From: Auriscalpium vulgare
Taxonomy: Eukaryota > Basidiomycota > Agaricomycetes > Russulales > Auriscalpiaceae
Assembly: GCA_019915015.1 (NCBI GenBank)
Contig: JAHBBC010000016.1
Span: 1,054,001 to 1,118,000 of the forward strand
Reading direction: 5' to 3'
Length of the DNA: 64,000 nt
The position numbers and the translations under genes are program-made. Of the stretch, positions 12,812 through 24,189 are shown piece after piece. The notes below the pieces were generated by a model, which was not told where the DNA came from, did not search any database, and saw nothing but the letters and a program-made list of their open reading frames with translations. Positions within the stretch are counted from its first letter, which is position 1; every line of letters starts with the position of its first letter.

Positions 12812-15372
12812 TCATGCTCGCGCTCGAAGATGCTTACGCAGCGCCAGATACCTCGAGTATTGTCTCGCCATCGCGATATTGCCTAACAGTGAAATATACG
12901 TTTATGAGCGAGTTATGCACATGATAACACTGCGTACCATTGGCAAAGTACAACCCAGGATGTCCGGAATCCCTCCAGACACCCGACAATTCGCCTTCTT
13001 CATCTAGTCCCCACATTGCCTTGAGCTTCTCCGCCACCTCAGGTTCGCATAGCTGGTGAGCAAGGTCTCGCGCGCCACCGAAGCTGGTGCACGGAAAGCA
13101 TTGGACAGAATCGTTCCAAACATACGTAGACTTGCCCGGTCGCGAAAACGACAAGGTCAGCTTGCAACTCATCGTCATTGTCAAATCGCAAGCCCTTGGA
13201 AGTAAAATTATCGATTTGACCGCCGTGCTTCAACTTGATCGAGCCGTTGGCGATGAGTTCGCTGGCGCCGGTATCTAAGCACGCCATGACTACAAGACGA
13301 GATCTCCATTAGTACCGAACACACCTATGTAGTATCCTCCTCGTTTAATTTATTGAAGAGCAGATAAGCCACCGCCACCTGGGCCAAATGTTGTCTTGAA
13401 GCCCACCTTTGCGAGTCGGTTGTATATGTCCCTGCAAAATATCTACATCGCGGAAAGAGTGCTTAGAGAGCTGCTTACTTATCGACGGTGTTTGCCATGC
13501 CGGATGTCACACGCGGATAGATCAAGCGTCCGACCTGGGTCGGAGTTGAGGCCAGCATCAGGTCTGCGACATCTATCGGAAGACCGTGCTCTGAGTACAT
13601 GGCTGCAGAAAGCGTAGTCCACCCGGTCAGTCCAGAGGACGATGGTCAGAAGAGGGACACTACGGCCTCTGACAATACCTCCAGACGTACCACTTGTCAT
13701 GATCAGTGCCACTTTCGTAGTCAAGACATAAGTTGCCGATTTCTGGAACCTGCGCTCGGAGTGATGGGGAAGATAAACTCTAGCAGTTGACGCGCATGCT
13801 CACATGCTCACGTCCGCGCCATGGCGGTAAAGATCCTGGGCAATGTCATGACCTGCGATGTGCGTGGAGATGAGATAATTTACACAGCTCCAGAGATTCG
13901 TACCTGAGTTCTCTGCGCCAACGACGATTGCCCTTTTGCCCTGGAAGGCCCTCCCGGATTTAAACTGTGTCGAGTGGACCATGGTTCCCATGAACGCGTC
14001 CTAGAAACATATCATAAAGTCAGAGTCAAATTACCAAAGCTACACTATAGATTCACTCTGTCCTTGATCTCAGGCACAAAAGGAACCCCCCCTCCAGAGT
14101 CATGAGCAAATACGACAACCCTCGGCTTTAGACTCGTGGCGCGGCCTGTAGGCTGAGTAACGTTGACCGTCCATGACTTGGTCTCTTTGTCGTAAGTAAT
14201 AGAGCTGATACTTGTTGACGTCCAGATGTTGAGATCGAGAGCAGTCCCATAAGATTCCAGCCAGTCGGCAAACTTTCGAGGCAGATGGCATATTGAGCTG
14301 GTGGGCTCGACAGATATAGATTGGCATACCATCTTTGCCGATGGGAAAGCTGGCCAGGTCGATGGAAATCTGGACCGTAACAAAAGTCAGATGTAAGCAT
14401 CAAATGTCAAGGAGTATCACTGACGGCATGTATGGCATATGATGGAACCCTTGAATGCGACGTGAGCGGAGACCTGTATCGTCCGTGAGTGACACACTCA
14501 CAGACAGGATCGTGTAGGCGCAAGGCATCATAGCGATTGCGCCACTGTGCGGTCAAATCAGGTCATTGTCTGAGGTCAAGCTTGAAGGAGGGCAAACGCA
14601 CACTATCTCCAATTCTGTCGTTCTTCTCGAGGATAGGATTCGAGACTCCAAGCGCTTTGGGCCTTGCCGCCACTTCTAGTCCCGCATGTCCACCGCCAAT
14701 GATGACCACGGTAGGTTCCGCGTTGAGGAATTCAACTTCGTGTGCGCGGCGTTCAACCCAATCCTGCAGATCCATGTTTCGCAAGAATCCTGTCTGCATG
14801 ATGATAAGATTACTTACAAGGCATGGAGCTAATTCGACCGAATTAGTACGTACCAGCTCATCGAACCCCTTGAGCTTTTGCAATGCAGTGAAGACAGTAA
14901 AAGCTTTCCACTCGCCACTGCCTGTTGGCACCAGGCGCGCTATGCCGATGCCACTGCCGTGTTGAGTTTCCACCGTAAAACCAAGCTGTATCCATGCACA
15001 GTCCGGGAACATTCGGACAAGCGAAGGCTTCAGTGCGCCCTTCGCCTGCTCATGTTCTGCTTCCGATTGCTCACGTACCGAGAATTTCTGTGCCCGTGCG
15101 CAAAACCGAAGATCGGAATGGATAGCAGAAAGACCATCAAAGGGCCGGAAGTCCCAAGTAAGTGCGAGGATATCTTTCCAAGATGCGGATTGTAGGAAGA
15201 GTGTGGTGAGCGACGAGAGATGGTCCGAATCCGCAAGTGCATGCGACAAGCGCTGCAGCCATTCAGATTTAATGGCCTGGGTGAGGAGTGTGCCGTCGTC
15301 CTCCGGCGACAGGGTGACGTTCAGAGCCTCCGGTGTCGGAAGGTTGACTGGTAGGTTTCGGGGGGTGCTCAT
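12812..15372 (-). pseudogene. flavin-containing monooxygenase with one in-frame stop
   Basis: An FAD/NADPH-dependent group B monooxygenase of the FMO/YUCCA-like fungal family. The gene is almost intact. The first exon, from 15372, encodes an NTF2-like N-terminus. The FAD Rossmann motif VVIIGGGHAGLEVAAR follows, then HDPV, FPSTWPAF, the FMO fingerprint region FMGTMVHSTQF, the NADP motif AIVVGAENSGHDIAQDLY and the C-terminal VVFATG-FGGARD block. The chain uses about twelve exons; most junctions are canonical, one is GC-AG (13135-13084) and some acceptors are AAG. The defect is a TAA codon at 13352-13350, inside the conserved block that should read from GFKTTFGPGGGG into RGGYYIDTGASELI. No GT-AG intron of normal length removes it, and coding continues in frame on both sides. 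Either this allele is recently inactivated, the stop is read through, or it is a sequence error. Confidence 0.75.
13350..13352 (-). other. premature TAA stop in FMO gene
   Basis: On the minus strand the frame reads CTT CAA TAA ATT AAA CGA GGA GGA TAC TAC. Downstream translation resumes family sequence immediately (KRGGYY, then DTGASELI after a normal intron). A single base change could restore a sense codon. Confidence 0.75.
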
Positions 15373-15971
15373 GGCGTTGTAATCGCAAGAAAGCACATGG
15401 TGCACACATTCTTATAACCCTGCCATTCAAAGTAAGTATTGATTGACAGATCTGTTGGTTTGATTTCTCACCAACAGTGTTCAACAGTGCGAGACGCAAC
15501 AGAACAACGTGGCTTGTATGCTGGTTGATATATGCAGGCAGAAGGAGGCGAACGTCACCTCGTCCTCGCGCACGCTGCGGATTGACTATTCCTGGGACAA
15601 CTTCTGGCGCGGAACTGATGAGAGCAGTGAAGAACAAGTCGGCGCCAAGATATTGGGGCAAGAAGGTGAAAGCGACCGCCAGATGTACGAGTTCAATAAC
15701 TCTTGAATGAGTCTAGTCCTACTTGAATGACTCTGGTGGCCCCTGCATAACCATAAAATCGAGATGCTCCAACTGGCAGCGAGAACACTGGGTTCGAGCA
15801 CAAGAATTTTAGCGACGTGGTTTGAGATGTAGCCCGGTACGTTGAAACATTAAGAGTTCTGGGGATAGCCACTGCCAGCGAGCGAAGTCGAACCTCACCC
15901 TAACCTTATTTCCGGGTCAGACCTCGGAGGCTCATGTGCCAACTCCAACTCACCGCACTCATCTCAAGAGG

Positions 15972-16035
15972 GATCGGAGACGTCTCTCGAGAGAGATCAG
16001 AGACGTGTCTCGACACACACACACACACACACACA
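15972..16035 (+). repeat. 23-bp direct repeat followed by (AC)n microsatellite in RPC34 leader
   Basis: Two adjacent 23-bp copies, at 15972-15994 and 15995-16017, match at most positions. Each contains a GAGACGT core with palindromic GAGACGTCTC or TCTCGAGA elements. The second copy merges into about eleven AC units (16013-16035) that end at the ATG of the RPC34 gene. The position implies that the tract lies in the 5' leader or core promoter. Confidence 0.8.
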
Positions 16036-17956
16036 ATGTCTTTGTCTACGCGGAAGCTCAGCCCACTTGAGGCCCGCCTTCACCAAGCCGCTCTACATGC
16101 CGGAAAAGTGCGCGTGCGGTTCTCTACCTCGTCATGCACCTGCTAATCATCGTTTTCTTCTAGCCTCTCACACAAAAAGAGGTTGATACACTCGCCCCAG
16201 ATGCTGCGGCGCGTACGGGTGCTATCAACTTCCTCCTTGGAGCCGTGCGTCTCATGCAATGTTCTCTGGCGCCTCTTACCGAATGCCGTGTAGGAGCTCC
16301 TCAAAGTCATGAAAGATCCTAAAGGCGGTCTCTCGTACCGTGTTGTAACGAAGAATGAGCTTGACATGTGCGTCTCTCATTCGTCTGAGTATACCTCGCT
16401 GTTTGATCGTCGAGCAGCAAAAAGGGCATGAGCGGCGAGGAAAGTATGGTCTTGGGTCACATTCAAGCGGCGGGCAATAATGGTATGATCATAATTGCCC
16501 CCTATATCACAGCTGTTAATTTCTGTGCGAAACGACTAGGTATATGGACGAAGCACTTGAAGGCCAAGACAGAGCTGCATCAGACTGTCATCGACCGCTG
16601 CCTGAAGTCCCTTACTCAGAAGCAACTCGTCAAGGCTGTTAAGGGCGTTAAAGTGCGCTCAAAATATTAGCCACGTACTGTTTTGGAACTAATGAAGCTT
16701 TTGGACGATTTTAGTACCCTACGCGTAAAATATACATGATGGCCCACCTCGAGCCTTCGGTTGAACTGACCGGTGGCCCATGGTACACCGACAACGAACT
16801 CGACACCGAGTTCATCAAGCTTCTGTGCAGTGCGTGTCTCCGCTACATCAAAGACAAGGTGCGTTTTCTGTCGTTGCGCCGGCCACTGGGTCGTTAACGC
16901 CGGGACTAACAGACATTCCCTAAACACAAAGTCGACGACGACAGCCCTGCGTCATCTCAGCCTCTGTATCCCATCTCTGGGGCACCCTCATACCCTAACT
17001 CTCAACAAGTACTCACTTTCTTGAGCAAGAGCAAGATCACGGAGACTCAATTTAACGAAGACCATGTCGACATGCTGTTAAATGTCCTTGTGCTTGATGG
17101 TGAAATTGAAAAGGTACGTCATATATTCGGATACCCGTTCACGGGTCTTGAAACTTGTGCGTCAATTTAGCTACCAGCCTTTGGCGCTGCGCTCTGGGAC
17201 GCCAACGTCGACGACGATGCAGCCGATGCTGGCTCCGAATCCGAGGATGACGGACGCGCTCGCCGCAAAAAGCGTAAACACAAGCGCGACTCGTCTGTCT
17301 CGAGCAAAACGAAGAAACGGAAGAAAGAACTCGACAGCGACGCCAACATGTCAAGCTCTGGATCCGGTTCTGACTCCGAGGATGACCGGCCAAAGCACAG
17401 AAGCAGAAAGTCGAAGTCTACTAAAGAAAAGGGGAAGGGGAAGAAGAGGAAAAGAGACAGCGGTACTGAAGATGAGGGCGGGAGTGATCGGGAGACCAAG
17501 AAGAGGAAGAAGACCCGCAAGGTTGACCGGAGCGATGAAGAGAGCGACGACGAAGACAACAAGAAGTCCAAGCACAAGCCAAAGTCGAAATCTCGCTCAA
17601 AGTCCAAGTCCTCGAAACGGAGCCGGGGTTCCTCGCCAGATACGCAATCGGATTTGGACTCATCCTCCTCGACCGCCTCCGACTCCAAGCACTCTTCTTC
17701 GAAGTCCAGGTCAAAGAGCAAGTCAAAAGTACGAGCGCGGTCTTCTTCCCCTGCCCCGAACGTCTTGGACGACGTGTTCTCGGGTGGCGCGTATGTGTAC
17801 CGTGCCGTACGGCAAGAGCGTGTCGCTCTGGGCTGGTCGCAGGCACCATGCGGGCGGTGCCCCGTGTTTGATTTCTGCAAGGACGGAGGGCCGGTTGGGC
17901 CGAGGGGATGCGAGTACTATGGAGAGTGGCTGGGTAAAGCTGTCGTCGAACTGTAA
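16036..17956 (+). CDS. RPC34: DNA-directed RNA polymerase III subunit RPC6 (RPC34)
   Basis: A Pol III-specific subunit of the RPC82/34/31 subcomplex, needed for promoter opening and TFIIIB contact. Eight exons (16036-16107, 16164-16244, 16294-16367, 16418-16482, 16540-16652, 16715-16858, 16913-17113, 17171-17956) give 511 aa. Winged-helix segments include MSGEESMVLGHIQAAGNNG, IWTKHLKAKTELHQ and the PTRKIYMMAHLEPS block. The C-terminus keeps the four cysteines of the Fe-S site (CGRCPVFDFC and GCEYYGEWL), as in human RPC39. Between these parts lies an insert of about 190 residues, extremely rich in Lys, Ser, Asp and Arg with many SKS/KRK runs; it makes the protein clearly longer than the usual 300-400 aa. 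The insert is in frame within the last exon and has no stops, so it is probably translated. Confidence 0.93.
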
Positions 17957-18057
17957 TTGAGCAAGGTAGTGGTCGATCATATATAATGGTTACATTTGTG
18001 CATTCATCAAGACTGCCTTTGTATCCCAAATCCCCAATCCTGACACGCGGATTTCCC

Positions 18058-20363
18058 TCACCTCCATTTCCCCAGCGCTTCGTTCGCCGTCTCATGCTCC
18101 CTCTCAATGCACTCCTTGACCTTGTGACTTCTTGGCACGAACTGGCACTCGAAGCTCATCGGCCATGAGTTGAACCCGTCCGTGAACGCGTCGGGGTCCG
18201 GTAGCACGCCATCTTCCGCAGGGAGAATCTCAAACGCCCAGAGTATGCGCGCGACAACGATAAAGAGCGAATTTCCCGCGAGGTGCATCCCAGGGCAAAT
18301 CCGGCGCCCGAACCCGAAGGGAAGCGTGAACGGCTGAAGGCGAGGATCTGTATTTTCCAGGAAGCGCTCTGGGCTAAATGCATCGGGACTTGAGAAGATA
18401 TCGGAGTTCTGCATTATCCCGCTGCAATAGGTATAGTAAGCTTCGACGCGCGTACAAGAAGCAACCCCGATAAGATGCTGACTGGAAGTTCGCAAATATA
18501 GTCGAGCCCTTGGGGATAAACCTTTCGTGCGTCAGTCAGCGTTCACGTTCCTAATAGATGGCTGGTGCACGTACATCCCATGATACTCGTCGTCTGCTGT
18601 CACCGCATGAGGAGTACCACCGAGTGGAGTCACAGGTCTCCAGCGGTGTGTCTCGTCTATGAGCGCGCACACGTAGCGAAGCCGCTCCTTGTCTTCGAAC
18701 TCTGGCATACGGTCGAACCCGACGATGGAATTAATCTCGGCCTGCGCCTTGCGCATAACGTGAGGAAAGTGAAGCATTGCCACTAGTCAGAGGCTGTGGG
18801 TAAGATACACCCTTCGTGGGGGAGAAGATGAAGAAACGAACATATGAACGTGAATATCACGCCGGAGGTCTGTGAACAGGAGGATTCTGTTTCAGCTGCT
18901 TCTGAGCACGAACATGTGAGCTTACAGTATCTATGCCCGCTCCGAATGGTGTCGACAAGGCATAGGCAAGCTCGAGTTCACTCAGACCGATCTTGTCCAT
19001 TGTCGCATACGTGTCGGATCCCAAGCATGGAGGACATGTTCCGTCGGCGACGCGGGCTTTGACGTCATTCAATAAGAATTCCAGGAACTCGATATCCCGC
19101 TGACGCTGCCGTTCTGGCTCGCGACGAAACCATTGGAGAGACCGCTGAAAAGTATGAACAGTTGGAAAAGGGTCAGCAGAAGGAAGACACTTACAGGCAG
19201 CTTGAGAAGCCATGGCCACGACTCAACTAGGTACTTTCCTGGGATACTGTGACATGACAATTGATGAATGGCGCGAAATGGAAAGCAGAGGCCAACTTAC
19301 TTCACGCTTCCAGGCAGAGGAAGCCAAGTCGTAAGCACAAAGACTTATGCATCAAGCCCTTGACCTACCTCATGAGATCTAAACGTTGTGCCCGCATGAG
19401 TACGTTGTATTTTCAACGTATCATGAAGCATGCAGTCAGAAAACTATGCTCACAGTTCATGGATGCTTGGTTCTCTTGAACAATCCACTCGTCAATGGAG
19501 TCAATGCGTTTCCCGTAAGTGACAGAAACGACGACACTGGCAGAAAATCTAGCCGAGCAGTCCGTCAAATATTTGCGTGCATTCGAGCAACGAAATTCTC
19601 GCCGTTTGATATGACGCTCATGTTCTGTCGGCACGTGAAGCAGCTGGTACATCAGAATTTTGGACTCCAGAGACTGCACTTCTCGGTATGTGTCAGATTT
19701 TTGGGAGTGAAATCCTGCATGGAGGACCTGATCGCGTGTCAGCCTGCACGACAGACAGAAATGAGACAGACCGACCCTTCTCCATCTTCTCCATGCTGGG
19801 CCGCCTGGTAACATGAGGCCGCGCATGTTGTCGGAAAGAATTTCTCCGCTTATATGAGGTACGGTCAGCGTGTTCGACTGGAGAAACGATATCAGAGCTT
19901 ACGCAACAACAAAGCGAGGGCGGCTCTGATAGATCTGGCGGGCATCCAGAAGATCCCAAGCAGCTTGGGCGCTGCCCAGAACTGAGATACAGCGCTCTGG
20001 TAAAGTGCATGCTTTGACAACAGCTGCACATGCTGCTTACCTATAACAGGTGTCCGACCGAGGAATAAAGAGGCGACGGAGCCTGAGCAAGGATGTTGTA
20101 GCTGAAGTGTTGAACATGGATGCAAGCAGCGCACCGTATTGCTTGTTCCACTCGGTAAACTTCCTCCAAGGCTTCGACGCTGGCAGTTGTGATCGGTTTC
20201 CGATCCAAGGGAGACCTTTTGGGCCTGGCGGCATGCGCCCTGTACGCAAAGCAGACTTGAAAAGTAGATAAACTAGCACAGATGCAATCGCTGAGAGCGC
20301 CAAGACGTCGAAGACGCGGACGGGATCTGCCCAAGTATTCCAATGGCTCAGTGACGAAGACAT
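18058..20363 (-). CDS. cytochrome P450 monooxygenase, basidiomycete multi-exon type
   Basis: A membrane-anchored heme-thiolate monooxygenase; the substrate is unknown, and the family looks like the O-methylsterigmatocystin oxidoreductase-like group. About thirteen exons rebuild a complete protein. An N-terminal transmembrane helix (VLALSAIASVLVYLLF) is followed by the proline hinge PPGPKGLPWIGN and FLGRTPVIVLGSAQAA. The I helix has AGIDTTSG. The K helix has ETHRWRP. The PERF segment is FSPERFLENTDPR, and the heme loop is FGFGRRICPG with the axial cysteine. One exon is only 10 nt (19369-19378), and intron 19602-19549 appears to begin with GC. The start at 20363 is preferred; an in-frame ATG 33 nt upstream is possible. 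The gene is divergent from the 20840 gene across about 480 bp. Confidence 0.9.
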
Positions 20364-20839
20364 GGTGGCCAGTGGTAGGAAGAGCGCACTGCCCACCAGA
20401 ACAGTTTGTCAGGGGTGCAGAGGTGCTCCATGAGCGCTCTATCGTGCGCTGGGAAAGACAGACAGTGTTGGGCTAGGGATTGCTGGTCTCATGAACTCCG
20501 TTACGATAGGCTATCTTGAGCCTGAGGCCCAGAGAAGTCAGAAGCAAGGCCAGCCACGTCACACGCCGGCGGCGGATGAACTGTTCTCGAGAGAAATTTT
20601 GAGTCCGAAGGTGCAGACTGTAAGTGACAACAAGTTACATGCGGTCAAAGAGCAGCGCCATCATTGCGGTGGCATATTCGAGCAGTATATGGACTGCTAT
20701 AGAGCTGGATTACGTGCTAAAGGAATCTCGTCCGCGGCGACGGCCACCCACGGCGCTCAGCCGCCCTTCGACCACACAACCACGACCATCAAACAGCCTG
20801 GGACTACAGTACTCTGACCACCTGGATGTGATCAGCCCA

Positions 20840-23648
20840 ATGTCTAGTTCTACTCAGCGTCTTACGTACCCTGGCGGTACTCATGCCTTCTTCATGGATC
20901 TTCACTTGTCTTTCCCCCGCTGGTTACGGCTAGTTGCTCTGATCCCGCTCGTCTACGCTTCGTCGAGCGGTGCAACCTCCCACACTGTTTCCACAGGAAT
21001 TCTTGGTGCTCTTCCTGCTGATTTGGCCCAGAGCGGTGTCATCGGCGTGTCGCCCGAACGCGTGCACACGGCGGTGGAGAGGATACTGGAAAATGAGCCT
21101 TATTTTGTGGTGCGTCGCATCTCTGCGTATCGCGTCCTGCTCACTTACGTCCATCAATCAACAGATCTCCGAAGGTTGTGGGCTCTCCCTGCCGTCGCTG
21201 AAGCGCTGGGTGTATCAGCCTTCTCTCGACGACGACACCTCTCGAATCACTCTAGCCTTTCATGTCCTTCAACGAATCAATTCCATGCCGGGTTTACAGC
21301 TGTCTCAACTCGTATCTGAACTTAGGGAGGCACCGCTGCCGAGCACGGCCTCAGCTCACGCCGAACCATTTAAAGCCAAGCTCAGCATCAGCACTACGAA
21401 ACTCAACCAGGTCACTCCTAGCTTGTCGAGTCCCATAGGCCTTCTCAGGTCGACTGAGCGCAACTTCGACCATCTCTCTGATTTCACGAGCATCAAGGTT
21501 CCTGTCTCGTCGCTGCTGTCTCCTGCCGCTGACCTGATTCCAAATGCTGTTGCGAAACCTGGCTGGCGTTCGCCGCCTTCACCACCGTCCCCTAGAGGTC
21601 TTGGGGGTGATCTCGCCTTACCTCCTTGGTCTCGTGGCTTCCCTTTGACCCAACCCGTCCATGCAGCTCCTGTCGAAATGGCCATCGTCGACCTTACCTC
21701 AGACACGGACGTGCCCGTGCCATCTGGACACCCTTCTTCGCGACAACACTCAAGCTACACGTCTCGCGATCCTCAATCTCCTCCGGCTCCATACGATTCT
21801 CTGCGATCGCAGGCTCCGAGCCCATGCGGTACTCCACGAACATCTCTTCTTTCCACTCCCCAGCAGCCCACACACACGGCCGAGTCGTTGACGATATCTG
21901 CACTATGCTCTCCTGAGGATCCGCATCCCAAGCCCCCGTCATATACCTTACTATCCACACCGCCTGATCATCCAGCTCGCACTCTGGAACCTTTATTCCT
22001 ACTCAGTCCTATTCCTACCCACGTCATCGAGCCGCCCTTCGCGACATGTCCCATCGATCCATCCCACATTCTCACACCTGCTGAAGCACGACTAGATGGC
22101 CCACACAAGGTCAATACACTGTCGATCACACCCTCACCCGTGAAAGTCAGCACAGATCCCGGGGATGCCTCACCAGCTCTTGCCTATAGCACGCCTAGGC
22201 TCTTTCTGGGACCATCTAGGCTAGGAAACACCTCAATTCCAAGCGACTCTGCGATATTTGAACATCACGAGGCCGTACAAGCTGCGGATCTCGACTCAGG
22301 TATGCTCTCCACTGCCTGCAGCCTACCACATGCGATATCTGCCCACGCGATCGTCGCCTCCGCGCCGCCCGTGGCGGTCGTAGAAACGAGCTACCTGTCG
22401 TCGCCGCATACTTCCACGTCCAGCGTCGAGATTCCATTGGTGGACACTCTCAAGGGGCGCCTCCGGGCGGCCGGCACTCAACGGGTACGTGACGGGCCAT
22501 CGCCTATGAGCCTCGATCGCATCATAAATAAACAACCTATCGTCAATGGTACTCTTCCGGTTACGCCTACATCACCTGCAGCTTTCAAGAGGGTGGTCAA
22601 GACAGAGCCCAAGAGACTATGTGCTCGAAAAAAGAGAGTAGTTCTCTCTACCTCGCCTTCCTCTAGCTCCAGCGACTCTGCGAGCGACGTCGCTGCAATT
22701 GGCGTCGAGAGCGTGTTATCCGGACGTCGACGACGGCCTGTGAGTTTCAGTTGCTCCAGCGATTTCGTCGCCGGCGTGCTCACATCTGATAACTCCCCTT
22801 TGTAGCTTGCTAAGAAGAGTCGCCACGCACCGCCCCGGACGACGCTGCGCCCGGCCGTTTTCAGTTCACCAGAAAGGTCGCGGCCGCCTGCGGAGATCTC
22901 AATTCATCCCGACTGCAAGAATGCCACAGCTGCGGGCGCGACAGCTGCAGATGCTTTGCAGACATGTGGCCATCCACCGACAAATCAAAGTTCAGGATCC
23001 GAAAGCCATACACCTACACTGCAGCAGTCTGCGATTCAAACGCACACTACCGCTATATCTGTAGCTCAAGCTTCCGTCAACCGCCCAACCTCCCATCCTG
23101 CTCCGCCTTCGTCGGTCTCCAACCCTTCGCGCCCTGTTCGCCCTGCCGTGGTTGTCTATGCGGTCACGCGACGTGCAGGCCCAGAGCCAGCCCCTGTCAA
23201 AGCAGATATCGTGCGCATCTCGTACGGAGAGGATCAGCCCAAGAAGCCTGTATCGTCGTCGAAAACAAAGAAACCTGCTCGTGCGCCTCAGCGTGAGGTC
23301 GCAAAGAAGACAGCCAACTTGAGCGCGGTGCGCTCAGCCAAGCCCAGCTCTGCAGGACGAAACGCCCCCGATGGTTCCTCTTCCGGCTCAGCTTCTGGCC
23401 CAGTCGCTGCTCCTTCTTCCGGTCCAGCCGCTGCTCCTTCTGCCGGTCCAGCCGCTGCTCCCGCGCCACCAGCATCCAGTCGAGCGAATACCGAACCCAC
23501 CGAAGCTGAGGATGGAGCGGCGATGTCGTGGAGCTTCGGCGTCAGTCCCGGTGCACTGAATTCTGGGCATGGTACCTCACAACCAGAAGTGCGGGTGGGG
23601 ATGCGTACGAACATCCGCATGTACCCTGTCTCTTCTACTAGGCAGTAG
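20840..23648 (+). CDS. large Pro/Ser-rich protein of unknown function
   Basis: I do not recognise this gene. Three exons (20840-21109, 21165-22739, 22806-23648) join in frame to 895 aa. The N-terminal 150 residues are the only part that looks folded; they are helical and contain LPADLAQSGVIGVSPERVHT and LPSLKRWVYQPSL. The rest is disordered, rich in Ser, Pro and Thr, with basic patches (ARKKRVVLS, GRRRRP, SKTKKPARAPQ) that could act as nuclear localisation signals. A Gly-Pro-Ala-Ala-Ala-Pro repeat lies near residue 800. Start 20840 is provisional; 20894 (MDLHLSFPRW) is also plausible and would begin with a hydrophobic segment. Confidence 0.6.
23397..23468 (+). repeat. 24-bp tandem repeat, three units, in coding sequence
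   Basis: Three near-identical 24-nt units (core GGTCCAGCCGCTGCTCC) encode successive Gly-Pro-(Ala/Val)-Ala-Ala-Pro-Ser blocks near the C-terminus of the 20840-23648 gene. The third unit has diverged at its 3' end. The repeat length keeps the frame, so copy number could vary without disrupting the protein. Confidence 0.75.
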
Positions 23649-24189
23649 TTGGCGCTTCATTCTATGTCAGTCATTCTACCTATACATATGCATCGGTTTG
23701 TAAACCCGAACATTACGACATCAACTTTGAGACCCTCAACACTGATATCCCTCAGTCAATCTACCGACGTCCCACAGCTAGGCGGCCAGCATACTGTATG
23801 TCTATATCGCTTTACATTGGGATAGGAAACAAGGAGCTGATGCGGATGAAGCTTGATAAATTGATCGACGAAGGCCGTGTCCACATGTAAGATAGTTGCA
23901 CCAACAACTTGAACAAGTGCTGCTCAGTCTGACAATCCATCTTTCAGCCTTACAAGTTCATGCTGGTGGGATATGCAATGTTTGTTGATTTGTATGAATG
24001 CGGGTACAATTTTGTGGGACTACGGCTAACGATCGCGGAGCGCAAGATGATAACAACAGCAATAAAAACAAGTTACGGGCGGCGGGAAATGTCGAAGGTG
24101 GGTGCCGAAAGGGTGGACATAGTACATCATAGGCATACTGCAGCAACTGCATATCATATAAGTAACCGAGAGCGCATAGAGGTCATCCA
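23649..24189. other. short convergent intergenic region
   Basis: Lies between two converging genes and contains AT-richer 3' untranslated sequence from both. No coding frame is supported. Confidence 0.5.

Noticed and set aside
12812..20363. Secondary-metabolite cluster (FMO plus P450)
   Set aside because: They are separated by RPC34, a housekeeping gene, and no backbone enzyme (PKS, NRPS, terpene synthase) is nearby.
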